A DNA stretch of 22,500 bases from Chrysomallon squamiferum (GCA_012295275.1 CM022679.1:5127657-5150156); one strand, 5' to 3'. Positions 1 through 10,353 are shown, numbered from the stretch's first letter. Translations and numbers: made by a program. The notes: generated from the letters alone by a model not told the origin.

Positions 1-164
1 GTAAATATCTTTATGTTAGTCGTTAGTGCGTGTGTAGATGTCCATGTGTATGTTTTTGTGTATACGTGTGTGCGTGTGGGTGTATAAAACTGAGTATTAG
101 TGTCTGTTTTACAGGAAAGTCTTAATTTTCTCTGCAATGTCTATACAAATACTACTACTACTAT

Positions 165-217
<53 letters not shown>

Positions 218-839
218 TCACTACTACTACTACTACTACTAATAATAATAATAACAAACACAACAACAACAACACTAATAAAAACAAAAATAATAATAGT
301 AGACGTAGTAGCAGTAGTACTAGTAGCAGTAATCACAATAAAAGTAAGCAGAAAAACAGCGATAATAATAATAGTATCATTTACACCAACAACTGCAATA
401 ACAACAACAGCGGCAACAACAACAGAACAGTAATGGTGATGATATTAATAACAACAGAGGTGATGATAAAATACTACTACTAATAATAACGATTAAGACG
501 ATAAGCTCTTTTCTATACGAATCGTGAAAGGATGTAATAATACTATGTAACACGCACTAAAGCAACAACTACAACAACAACAACAGATGATGATGTCACT
601 GATAAGCCTAAATGTGCATTGTAAACAGTTTTATATGCTACAAACATGTAGAAATACAAGTTACTCGACATTTGACCGGAGTGGGACAAAGCTGATATTT
701 CACCAGTCTCGAGAGTAATAGATTCACGCCAGTTTATTTCTTTGTCGCCTACAAAAACTATACATCAAAACCATATATATGTATATATATACTGTATTAT
801 TTCACCTGTATAAAACTAACCAGTATGTTATGTTTACAG
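1..839 (+). other. Upstream intron sequence, no exon seen
   Basis: This is probably intron of the Cys-rich gene, since the exon at 840 begins mid-codon after an acceptor. It holds a degenerate trinucleotide tract (150-480, listed separately). I found no signal-peptide exon and no earlier module. Confidence 0.55.
150..480. repeat. ACT/AAT/AAC trinucleotide tract
   Basis: Almost pure (ACT)n from 151 to 240 grades into interrupted AAT, AAC and AGT triplets to about 480. Open frames here read as poly-Thr, poly-Asn or poly-Ser and are not genes. Confidence 0.9.
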
Positions 840-926
840 GTTGTATGAATTCTGAAGGCAAATGTTTCAGTCGTGGTGACTTTGACGGTTGTAACATCTG
901 TGGAAATGACTACAACTGGATTCTTC
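840..926 (+). CDS. Exon, module A1 of the Cys-rich protein
   Basis: The exon follows a TTTACAG acceptor and ends at a GTAAGT donor. It is 87 nt, phase 1 at both ends. It encodes a four-Cys module beginning CMNSEGKC, then a CNIC pair, and ends NWIL with an Arg codon split across the intron. It is the copy partner of 2911-2997, with 21 of 28 residues identical. It is the first exon I can see. The preceding B-type exon would be expected upstream of the window. Confidence 0.85.
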
Positions 927-1893
927 GTAAGTTAACCTACATTGTAACTCCGTGACTCAAATGACATGAGAGAAATAAAGTCTCATTATTTCATTATGCA
1001 ACGGTTTAAAATTTGTTCCCAAAATTTCTAATCTGGAGAAAAAAACTGAAAACTCTTGTTGACTTGTGTCTTTTCATCATGGTTTTAACATCATTGCCTA
1101 TCACATACGTTTAAGGCTATTAAATGTTCCAAAATAGGAATGTTAATCCTGTCAAGTTACCCACACCAAACTGGCTTTGGCACTTCAGTTCACTCAGTTC
1201 ATAATATCTGCAGGATCAATTGAAAAATGTGGTTTTCTGAAAGTAGTTAGCAATAATACGATTTTCAAGCAGTATATGCTCATTCATTATAACGTCTTCC
1301 ATAAAAAAATCTAAATCTGAAAGTGTATAATCCTTCATTTTTTTCTACATTTCTTCACAGTAGTCAGTGAGAACTATATCATCCATCACATGAATTTCCT
1401 AGATTTTGATTCCCGAATGGTTTTGATGCCAAGCAAAAAACATTAGTCCTGAATGGTAAATTAGAGGATGGTAAAATTATTGTAAGTCAGGTCTTGCCCG
1501 AATACGAATAAAATTTTGAATGAATTTGTACCAGATGAAAACGTCAACTTCTTTAACTTGTACACCAGGATTTGACTGCAGTGATATGAACGTTTTTTTT
1601 TTTCTTCAATTTGACAGTCTTTAGAAAGGTTTCTAGAATATAATCCCACTAAATAACATGAAAGAATATTTGTTCCTCATACTAAATCATCTATGTTAAG
1701 TGTAATTCAACTTACATTTAGACTGTACTCGCTGTTGCAGGTTGCACAAACTCGGGCCAGTGTGTGGAGATTGGAGCCACAGTGAAAAGAAACTGCGCGT
1801 TCTACGAGTGTCAGTCTTCTACCAGCGGAAACACAATTTCATACGGCCTGAAGAAACTTAACCAAAGTAAGTCTCTTTATGTTAATTGTTAGC

Positions 1894-1974
<81 letters not shown>

Positions 1975-4900
1975 TAAATAATAATCATAATCATAATGAT
2001 AACCTAGAGCAACAACAATAACAATACCAGTAATGATAATAATGGTGATGATGAAGATGATGATGATCTTAATGAACCAAAAAATGTTAATACAGTGATA
2101 ATGAAAATGATAAAATAGTCATTACAACGTCATAGTGATAAGCCGTTTATGATGTGAAATGTGACAGAATTCTAATCTCAATACAACACTCATTAAAGAA
2201 TAGACTGTATATATAAAAAAAATTAATTAAAAAATTAGAAAAAAATTAAAAAGCCATCAAAAGAAACAAACAACCGAAGAAAAATAAACAAAACAAAGCA
2301 ACAACAACAACAACGACAACAACAACAACAACGACAACAACAACAACGCTGAACTGTATATTATGACTCTACTTGTAAGTGTGTATCAGTATTAACAGTA
2401 AAATCAGTATTACGTAGCACGTAACCTATAAAGTGTGTTTAATGTTTGCATCTGGTCCTAGCATCCGTGGAGGATGTTTAACGATTTACTGTTCAACTGT
2501 AATAATAATAATTAAAAAACCCCGTTATATATCTAAATTATAAGTGGAAAGAGTTTAACGGTAATTCTAATATCAAAAACAACTGAAAATACGAAACTGT
2601 GAAGTTTTTCAATTTTTCAGGCGTAGCTCTTGGTGGATGCACTATTTTGATATTTATCCATCTATCTGTCTTTCTGTCTGTTTCTTTGTCTGTCTGTCTA
2701 TTTATCTATCCAACCATCCATATATTTATCTATATTTATGTCTGTTTATCTCTCTATCTCGATAACTATCTTTCTATGTAAGTATCTCTCCATTTATCTG
2801 TCTCTCTTTCTGTTTTGAATGTCTGTATATCTGTCCACATATGAATGTATGTGTATGCCTGTATTGTTTCACCTGTATGTACAAAACTGACCAGTATAAT
2901 ATGTTTACAGGTTGTATGAATTCTGAAGGCAAATGTGTCAGCGCTGGCGAACATGACGGTTGTAACATCTGTGGGCCTGACAACCAATGGATTCTTCGTA
3001 AGTTAACCTACATCGTAATTCTGTGACTCAACCCCAGCAATTTAGTTACAAAACTCTTGATTTGTAGAAGAAATATTTCCTCGAAATACGAATATTAAAC
3101 CTTTGGAATCCTACGCACCAAACTAGCTTCGACACTCTATTTCACTCAGTTTATAACGTCGGCAGCATCAGTATTAAAGAATATGGAAGCTTATTATATT
3201 TTCTGAAAGTAGGTAGCGAAAAAAGTGGATTTAAAGCAGTGTACTAAACTGTTTATTTGAGAGGAAAATCTGAAGGTATATAATCTAGTTCTTTCTAATT
3301 CTGTTAGCACTAGGCCAAGTAATTTGTATTTGAGAGACGAAAGAGAACAGTAACATTAATTATCACCAGATCACAGCTAAATCATGATAGTAGAATTGTC
3401 CATGTCTGTGAAAGATTTGTGAAAAAAGAGTAACTAGTAGTTTTGTCTTTAGAACAATGGACCAGGGATGACTTGTTACGTTTAACTTCCAGGCACGGAA
3501 ATTTTAATTTTGTTATTATCTGAACACGTTCTCCTCTGTACTGTAATCCTACAGTTTACGAGAATAAAGTCACTGTCGTTGTTACGAACAAAGAACTTCA
3601 GTGTATTTCAGCGTACAAAATGTAGAATTCTTCACGTCACACGCAATTATGTAATGATATTTTCCTTAAGCTGAATCATGACCGCTAGTCTTCTCTACCC
3701 AGCTGACCTTAATTCCAAGGATAAATATTTATTATCATAAATTAATATTAGAAATAAAGTTAATTGTTTCAAATACAGGAATGAAATCACGATAAATTAA
3801 ATGTATCTGTCTCCATGCGTATATTCTGGTTCATTATATTATTGGCATAGTTTATTATTGGCATCATTATTGTTGATAAATCAACACAACACGGATTTGT
3901 TACGTTAAATATATTTTCTGTGTTAAAAAGCCAGCATCCATCTCTGTACATTTCTTCTTCTGTTGTAATATTTTATTATTAGAAAATATTATGTATAGAA
4001 TCCTAAATATGCCATGACACGAAAGTGCAGAAATTGTGCTTTGCTTATTTGTTCCTCGTGTTAAAGATTTTTCTTTATATTTAATTACACTTACACTGAG
4101 ACTGTGTTTGGTGTTGCAGGTTGCAACAGCTCGGGCCAATGCATCGACATAGGAGCCAGAGTGGAGAAAAACTGCGTGACTTACGAGTGTCAGTCTTCTA
4201 CCAGTGGAGTCACAGTTACGTACGGGCTGAAGAAAATTAGCCAAAGTAATTATCTTTTGTTTACAAGAAGAAGAAGAAGAACAACAACAACAACATTATG
4301 CTAATAATTTTGTATTTATATTAATGTTTGTAAGACACGAATATATATATATATATATACACACATACACATAGACGCAAGCATAAATATAAATATTCGT
4401 AGTAACGTACGTACATAGAAATACGCACATATATACACATACAAATATAAAACAAAAATACAAACACACGTATACAGAAACGTACATACATATAAACACA
4501 GATACCTACATGAACACTTACATAATACATAAACGAGTATGTGTGTGTGTGTATGTGTGTGTGTATGTATGTATACCCATACAGTATACACATACATACA
4601 CTCACACAGTTTTTTCTCTACATTGGTTTACATTCGTGTTTTCAGAATGCATGACCTACAATCAAACGTGTATCCTTCCTGGAGAACTGTCCAAATGCAG
4701 CGTGTGTAAGGAGGACGGCTCCTACGACGTCAGTGAGTATTCTGAAAGACGTCGTCGCTGTTGCCAAATAATTCCTTGCTTAACACTTAGTAATTTCATG
4801 TCAGTGGGGAATTTTCATGTTTTAAATAGTGTTTCAGAAAAATAACACCTGTTTGTTTGTTGAGTGGAGAAAGATATTTATTTTATTAACACCTCATACA

Positions 4901-6158
4901 TGTATTTATATTAACGTGTCACTGTTTATCTATGTGTTCTTTGTGTCTCTCTGTCTCTTTCTATCTGTCTGTCTGTCTGTCTGTCTGTCTCTATGACTGT
5001 CTATCTACATAATTTATATATGCGTGTGTATATATGTATGTGCGTGTGTACTCAATCTCTCTGTGTATTTAAGTATGTACACATGTATGTATGTATGTAT
5101 GTATGTATGTATGTATGTGTGTGTGTATATAACACACATACACACACATACTCACATATTTCTTTATTTGCCAGAATGTCAGGATTCTGCTGGCGACTGC
5201 TATGAACCTAACGAATCTAAAACAAAGAACTGCATCACATACAAATGTTTTGTGACTGGGAATAGGTTTGAAGTGAAGATCACCAATAAAGGTTATAATT
5301 ATTATCATTCTCATAATCATTATGATCATTAATCATTAGCATCATCCGTCATCAACAACATAATTATTATTATCATCGTCATCAACACAACCGTAAAAAC
5401 TAATGGTGTTGATTTTAACGATTACTATTAGAAATACAATCATCTTCATCGTTATCATCATTTTATCCTCATTACCTACTTCTACTACTGTAACTACAAC
5501 TACTACTGAATTATTTATTTTAAAATCTTTTTATTTGTTTTCATAATCCGTTGCATCTTACTAAAAAATCAAAATAGGAAAAACATACAACTATTTAAAT
5601 GTTATTTTTTCCTAGTAGATTTATTACCATCACCATTTTTATAATTAAAACAACAACAACAACAAAAAAAAAACTACTATTACCACAACAACTACTGCTA
5701 CAACTATTACCACCATTACTACTGTTACAGCTTTTACTACTACTACTACTACATCTACTACCGCCGATCCTACTACACTCGCATTGTTAATACCTCTGCG
5801 ATTACTATTACTTCTACGACAATAATAACAACAACAACAACAACAACAACAGCAACTACTACTGCTGCTACTCAAACTACAGCGGCAATTTCTCTTCGTC
5901 TTTCACCTACTAATGCTTCATTTCTGCTCTGATGGCAAACTTTTGAACTATATATATACATACACACACACACACATACACACAACATTTTCAAAGTATT
6001 ATTTTTTGTAAAAATGTTCTTGAAAACGTTTTTCAATCTTTTGTTTTTATTTTTCAGCATGCAAAGACGATAGTGGAAACTGCCATCCCAATGGTGACAC
6101 GTGGGGCAAATGCACATGCATAATCGAAGGAAACTCGATAACTACCAAATGCACTTAG
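840..6158 (+). CDS. Cysteine-rich modular secreted-type protein, 3' part (7 exons)
   Basis: I do not recognise this gene by name. The exons are 840-926, 1741-1866, 2911-2997, 4120-4245, 4646-4732, 5175-5291 and 6058-6158. Joined, they give 242 codons after two leading bases, ending in TAG at 6156-6158, with 29 cysteines. Every intron is GT-AG and phase 1, so each exon can be duplicated or skipped without breaking the frame. Each exon is one module: subtype A has spacing C-x6-C-x8-C-x2-C, and subtype B has C-x5/6-C-x10-C-x4-C with a conserved N-C-x-x-Y-x-C motif. The order is A-B-A-B-A-B-terminal. A glycine usually sits four residues after the second Cys. The spacing recalls the first half of von Willebrand factor type C domains, which is inference. 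Dense cysteines with no membrane segment suggest an extracellular protein. The start, including any signal peptide, lies before the window. Confidence 0.85.
927..1740 (+). other. Intron A1-B2
   Basis: This 814-nt intron contains no repeat or exon. Its first 35 nt, a middle block around 1130-1290 and its acceptor region match the intron at 2998-4119, which marks the segmental duplication. Confidence 0.75.
1741..1866 (+). CDS. Exon, module B2 of the Cys-rich protein
   Basis: The exon lies between a GCTGTTGCAG acceptor and a GTAAGT donor. It is 126 nt, phase 1-1. It carries CTNSGQC, then NCAFYEC, then a Cys-free Ser/Thr/Gly tail ending YGLKKLNQ. It is the copy partner of 4120-4245: 27 of 41 residues match, and all four Cys and the whole CQSSTSG stretch are kept. 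Confidence 0.87.
1895..1974. repeat. (AAT)n microsatellite
   Basis: A nearly pure AAT repeat begins 28 nt after the exon B2 donor, with one GGT interruption. Confidence 0.95.
2299..2347. repeat. (AAC)n microsatellite
   Basis: AAC repeats with two GAC interruptions. Confidence 0.9.
2657..2830. repeat. TCTG/TCTA tetranucleotide tract
   Basis: Degenerate TCTG and TCTA units in the intron before exon A3. Confidence 0.8.
2911..2997 (+). CDS. Exon, module A3 of the Cys-rich protein
   Basis: The acceptor is ATGTTTACAG and the donor GTAAGT. The exon is 87 nt, phase 1-1. Its first eight residues are identical to module A1 and it keeps GCNICG, but it differs at seven sites between the cysteines. The flanking intron bases also match those of A1 closely, showing that it arose by segmental duplication. 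Confidence 0.87.
2998..4119 (+). other. Intron A3-B4
   Basis: This 1,122-nt intron is about 300 nt longer than its duplicate at 927-1740. The extra sequence lies roughly within 3300-4000, is unique and AT-rich, and I see no recognisable element or exon in it. Confidence 0.7.
4120..4245 (+). CDS. Exon, module B4 of the Cys-rich protein
   Basis: The acceptor is GTGTTGCAG and the donor GTAATT. The exon is 126 nt, phase 1-1. It encodes CNSSGQC, NCVTYEC and the tail YGLKKISQ. It is a copy of module B2. The changes cluster between cysteines and in the tail. Confidence 0.87.
4246..4645 (+). other. Intron B4-A5 with TA/CA/GT tract
   Basis: This 400-nt intron is largely alternating purine-pyrimidine sequence: (TA)n at 4341-4359, then interrupted ACAT and GTAT repeats to about 4606. 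The tract ends about 40 nt before the acceptor. Confidence 0.75.
4341..4606. repeat. TA/CA/GT low-complexity tract
   Basis: Alternating purine-pyrimidine repeat. The open frames here are translated CA/TA repeats. Confidence 0.9.
4646..4732 (+). CDS. Exon, module A5 of the Cys-rich protein
   Basis: The acceptor is GTGTTTTCAG and the donor GTGAGT. The exon is exactly 87 nt like A1 and A3, with the same Cys spacing (CMTYNQTC then CSVC). Most other residues differ, so this is an older copy. It lacks the WIL ending, having SYDV in its place. Confidence 0.82.
4733..5174 (+). other. Intron A5-B6 with tetranucleotide repeats
   Basis: This 442-nt intron contains (CTGT)n near 4963-4990, (ATGT)n at about 5084-5117 and a short GT/CA stretch up to 5155, close to the acceptor. 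Confidence 0.75.
5175..5291 (+). CDS. Exon, module B6 of the Cys-rich protein
   Basis: The acceptor is TTTGCCAG. The exon is 117 nt, nine shorter than B2 and B4, phase 1-1. It encodes CQDSAGDC, NCITYKC and the tail FEVKITNK. The glycine usual after the second Cys is replaced by Asn. The donor, G then GTTATA, is weak. It is accepted because it keeps phase 1 and joins in frame to the last exon. Confidence 0.78.
5292..6057 (+). other. Intron B6-terminal exon, trinucleotide-rich
   Basis: This 766-nt intron is dominated by degenerate ATC, ACT and AAC triplets (about 5296-5520 and 5645-5880) and a short CA tract near 5960-5980. No exon is seen. Confidence 0.7.
5645..5880. repeat. Degenerate ACT/AAC trinucleotide tract
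   Basis: Interrupted ACT, ACC and AAC units inside the last intron. Confidence 0.85.
6058..6158 (+). CDS. Terminal exon, last module and stop of the Cys-rich protein
   Basis: The acceptor is a pyrimidine-rich TTTTTCAG. The coding part is 98 nt plus TAG at 6156-6158. It encodes CKDDSGNC, an HPNGDTW stretch, CTC and a final KCT. The G-D-T-W and C-x-C features are the most VWC-like part of the protein. It has five Cys rather than four. A 3' UTR with a poly(A) signal follows. Confidence 0.83.
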
Positions 6159-6232
6159 ATCTGTCGCTTCTCACGTGTAACAAAACACCCGTAGATACCT
6201 GGTAGTTCTGACGTTATCGCGTTCTGTGACGT

Positions 6233-6238
6233 AATAAA
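6233..6238 (+). promoter_or_regulatory. Poly(A) signal of the Cys-rich gene
   Basis: AATAAA lies 75 nt after the stop codon. GT- and T-rich sequence follows (6258-6302, with a long T run), as expected of a downstream element. A second AATAAA at 6417-6422 runs into a genomic A run and could be an alternative end or an old poly(A) insertion. Confidence 0.6.
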
Positions 6239-6720
6239 TTATTCGACAAATCCGAATTTTTGTGTTACGGTTAACGTTGTCTTCTTTTTTTTTTTTTTTT
6301 TTCATTCAAACTGTTTGGGAGCTCTGAAATAATATTTTAAGACATATTTATGAGAATTATGAATTAACAAAAGCATTGTATAATCTGTAGATGTTTTAAT
6401 TTTTATTAAACAGTGAAATAAAAAAAAAAAAAAAAAAACTGAAATTGTGGGTAGGGTGGGGGAATTGGTGGAGGATGGTCTGTGAAAGATGAAAATAGCA
6501 AAAAAAAAAAACTATCTATCTAAGCTGGGTTAGCTAAATTTGTGTCTTGTTGTTGAGGATTTTTCATCTTCTAAAATTCTAAAATCTGTTTCATCAATTT
6601 CCACAGCTCAGTACCTTCTTGAAGGGGCTTTAAAACAATACTGAATATTTAGTATTTTATTTAAAATGTATTCCAAGTATTTTCGTTTTTGTATGATTAT
6701 ATGTGTATATCTTTATCTAT

Positions 6721-6915
<195 letters not shown>

Positions 6916-6930
6916 CTGTATCTGTCTATG

Positions 6931-7005
6931 TGTGTGCATGTGTGTGTGTGTGTGTGTGCATATGTGTGTGTTTGTGTGTACATATGTGTGTATGTGTGTG
7001 TGTAT
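6931..7005. repeat. GT-rich microsatellite
   Basis: Interrupted (GT)n directly downstream of the CT tract. Confidence 0.85.
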
Positions 7006-7066
7006 GAAAATGTAGATTATAAGCAAAACCTTTAAAATCCAAAAACGATCTTAATAAATTTCAGGA

Positions 7067-7112
<46 letters not shown>

Positions 7113-7139
7113 TAATAATAATAATAATAATAATAATAA
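7067..7139. repeat. (AAT)n microsatellite
   Basis: AAT units with one missing base near 7111. Confidence 0.93.
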
Positions 7140-7485
7140 ATCAATAAATAAAGAAAAGAAAAAATATATGGTTGACACCTAACATATATTCAGATACTAT
7201 TAAACAAATTTTAATCTATAAAACAATATCTTTATGCTGACAGAAAAAATAAAAAATAAAAAATAAAAAATAAAAATAAAAATCCTTAGAACAATGTCAT
7301 TGATTTTCCTCTCACACCGTTCCGTTAAACAAAATCTCTAATATTCATTAATGAGTTTTGGAAAGTCGTTGAGCAAGATATACATTTATTCATTCCTTCT
7401 AAACCTCACAGTAATGGAGTCGGTAGAATGAACGAAAACGTTACACAGAGATGAAGCATGGTGTTAAGCTTGTGATGTGACACTA

Positions 7486-7637
7486 AGACTACATTACTTA
7501 AAGATTACCCCGTTCTTTATTGACCGACAATGCTGACGTTTGGAGAGTTAAAATAGCGTTAAAACCGCATTACTTAGAGATTACCACATGCCTTGCTGAC
7601 CGACAACATTGACTGTTTAAAAATCGTGTTGCGTTTA
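7486..7637. repeat. Diverged 76-bp tandem dimer
   Basis: Two copies (7486-7561 and 7562-7637) share CATTACTTA, AGATTACC and TGACCGACAA at 76-bp spacing. The function is unknown. Confidence 0.65.
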
Positions 7638-7730
7638 CATTACCATTTTGCGTACATTCACACCAGATACAAATGGAAGAGAATAATAAATTAGTAATTA
7701 CATTTTTTCGTCTTTCTCCGATTGCTCTAA

Positions 7731-7820
7731 TTTATTTATTTATTTATTTGTTTGTTTGTTTGTTTGTTTTTATTATTATTATTATTATTATTATTGTTAT
7801 TATTATTATCATTATTATTA

Positions 7821-7870
<50 letters not shown>
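7731..7870. repeat. TTTA/TTTG and (ATT)n tract
   Basis: TTTA and TTTG units to about 7770, then almost pure ATT to 7870. Confidence 0.93.
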
Positions 7871-8000
7871 GCTAAAATAAACAATTTAGATTTTACGATA
7901 ATCGATATATCCGACGGCAGCTACCACTACTACTGTTACTTCAACTATTACTTCAACTGCTACTTCAACAACTACTACTTAGTAAGTGAACAAAGGTGAA

Positions 8001-8350
8001 TAAACTATGAAAAGAAAAGAAAGAAAAGTTTTATAACACGAAATAAATGAATGACTGAAAAAGTAAATAACCAAATAAATAAATAAAATGAACAAAATAA
8101 AGAAACTAAGTAACAAACTAATAAATTAAATAAGATAAATAAAAAATAAAAAAATTAACTAATAAACTAAATTACTAAATAATTAAATAAATAAATAAAA
8201 AAAATAAATAAATAAAATAAATAAATACATTCTTTTTTTTAAAATAGTAAAATTTTATTGTTACAGGTAATGAAAAATTTAAAAAAAATTTTTTAAGAAA
8301 AATAATGATAATAATAAAAAAAGATATAAAAATAAAATAAAATTAAATTA
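8001..8350. repeat. A-rich AAAT low-complexity sequence
   Basis: Irregular AAAT, AAAAG and AATT units with no open frame of interest. Confidence 0.8.
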
Positions 8351-9263
8351 AATTAAACTGCTATCTCAGCTGAAGGTATTTCTGTTTTACAACAATCATA
8401 AAACATCACTGGGGTTTCCTATCATAAATAAAACAGAGCACCCCCCTCCCCCCCCTCTATTTCCGTCACCTATACAATACCGATGAAGGGAACTCACGAT
8501 CCAGCAAGTTTCAATGGCAAATCAAAAGGCGTGTCCAATTATGTGTGACAGGACATTAGAACAAATCTTCAAACAAACAACTCTCCGCCGATAAAACGTG
8601 ACCTCGCAACCAGGGTACTGTTATGCCGTACACCAAATCCCGAGGTAACGTGAAACGACAGATCGTATCTGTCGTACCCATCATAAGCAAGCTTCAAAGG
8701 AGAGAGAGAGAGAGAGGAAGGCGCTAGTGACTGCATGCTCACAAAATTAATATATATAATAAAATTAAAAATTAATAAATAAAAAGTTAAACCATTTTTT
8801 TTTTTTTTTTTTATTGGCTGTCAAAATATTAAACCCTTCACCTATGACGATCCTCCCCTTGATTTCTAGACTGGATCCGCTCCTGGTATTTCATTATTAG
8901 GACACGTATGGGGAAAAAAAAAAAAAAAAAAACTTTGAAGAGAGAAAGAGTCAAATTAAATAATGTGGGTGTCCGGTACACGACGACGTCAGTACTGTGA
9001 TCACGTTACGTTGTCGTCTGCAGTGTTTTTTTTCCACTACGGATTTTTTTAAATTTCATTATTTTTTTGTAAACTTCGTTAGCTGCTGGACTCGGTTACG
9101 CTGTAGCAGTTCCGTATTTTTAGTTGTTTTTTTTTGAAACATTGTTTTGTGTTGTTGTTACGTGCTGGGGAGTCGTTGTTTGACGTTCATGCGTGATGCT
9201 AGTGTTTAGAGCATGGGTCCGAAGTGATGGATATCGCTTTTAACATCTGATGAAGGTTTGAAG

Positions 9264-9296
<33 letters not shown>

Positions 9297-9371
9297 AAGA
9301 AATTTATGATTTTTATTATTAAGGTTGGTGTTTTGTTAACATACATGTGCATTACATAAACTCAGTAATGA

Positions 9372-9550
9372 GGTATGTATGTGTGTGTGTCTGTCTGTAT
9401 GTACGTACGTACAGATGTATGTTTATGTATATATATATATATATATGCATCTACATATATATGTGTGTATGTGTGCGTGCATGTGTGCGTTTGTGAATGT
9501 GTGTTTGTATTTTTTTATGTTTGGATGTAAGTACGTACGTTTGTTTATGT
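9372..9550. repeat. GT/TA low-complexity tract
   Basis: Interrupted TGTA and TA units. The open frame here is repeat-derived. Confidence 0.8.
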
Positions 9551-10275
9551 ATATCTCATAACTAAAACTAATTCTTAAAACTTTGTTCTCTTTCTGAAAA
9601 TTATGTTATATTTTATTATTATAACTGATTTATTATTTTACATTTTATAATTTTTTTTTTTTTTAAAGTATACTTCAAGTGGTTAATGAAGAAGAGTATT
9701 AAGTGCTGTCTTTGCATTTCTTCCGTACATTATTTCAGTTGTTGCATTCAAAATATTATAAGTATAATTATTATATATTTTGTCTAGCTTGACAAGCTGT
9801 AATCTTCAGACTACGAATTTTTACATTTTAAACGTTATTTTCTGTGAATTTCTTAGAAAGACACTTTATGGAGTTGTGTGTAGTAACAGATAACTGATTT
9901 GTCATCAAATACCTTGATCTTTACTTTTGGTTCTTTTCTAATCCACTGAAACGCTGTTATTAAAACGTTGACTCTTAAAAATATATAACTTTAGCTTATA
10001 TCTTGTTGTTACTTTAAATATGCTGTAAATGTCCCTCGTAGTTCGTTGGGTAATGATAACTTATAAAGTTTTGTTCTGTTCTGCTCTCATCTGTTTTCCG
10101 CACGCTTTCTCCGTTTACTTATCGTTGTAAACGCGATGATTTCGAATAAACGTTACTTCGGCTAGTATTTATAAATTGCAATCTCCTTTCAGATCCACTG
10201 GGTTGAAAGATCTGTGCTCGATACGGTATTGTTAGCTTGTGATCGTGGTATAACGATTCTGTCACCTTTTTACCT

Positions 10276-10289
10276 TTATTTCATTTCAG
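10276..10289 (+). promoter_or_regulatory. Possible splice acceptor of the TMEM26 coding exon
   Basis: A T-rich stretch ends in CAG at 10289, 64 nt before the chosen ATG. If it is used, the gene has a non-coding upstream exon. If it is not, transcription starts nearer the ATG. Confidence 0.4.
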
Positions 10290-10353
10290 AGTGAATCAGA
10301 ATCTTCCATAAAAAATCTGACATTTGATTATTCCTCCCGACAAACCTCGACCA

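Larger units (their letters stand above)
1867..2910 (+). other. Intron B2-A3 with microsatellites
   Basis: This 1,044-nt intron holds (AAT)n at 1895-1974, (AAC)n at 2299-2347 and a TCTG/TCTA tract at about 2657-2830. The last 50 nt match the sequence before exon A1. Confidence 0.75.
8956..10289 (+). other. Putative upstream/5' region of the TMEM26-like gene
   Basis: About 18 CpG dinucleotides fall within 8960-9240, well above the local background, and a second CpG-richer patch lies at about 10095-10260. This could be a promoter and non-coding first exon, but I cannot place a start site. A CT-poor TTATTTCATTTCAG acceptor at 10276-10289 may begin the coding exon. A GT/TA microsatellite occupies 9372-9550. 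Confidence 0.35.

Noticed and set aside
100-483. Open frame encoding poly-Thr/Asn/Ser
   Set aside because: It is the translation of an ACT/AAT/AAC microsatellite. All frames and the reverse strand are similarly open, and there is no protein-like composition.
3300-4000. Extra 300 nt in the second copy of the duplicated intron as a transposon insertion
   Set aside because: I could not find inverted ends, a target duplication, a tail or coding remnants. It may equally be a deletion in the other copy.
4296-4605. Overlapping minus-strand frames rich in Tyr, Val, Cys and His
   Set aside because: They are translations of a CA/TA repeat within an intron of the Cys-rich gene.
6448-6472. G-rich stretch (GGGTAGGGTGGGGG) as a possible G-quadruplex
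   Set aside because: It has only three runs of three or more G plus GG pairs, so a stable four-run quadruplex is not clearly supported.
8610-8680. ACCTCG/CGAGGT and ACAGAT/ATCTGT inverted repeats
   Set aside because: These are short 6-bp arms of the kind expected by chance, with no surrounding element.
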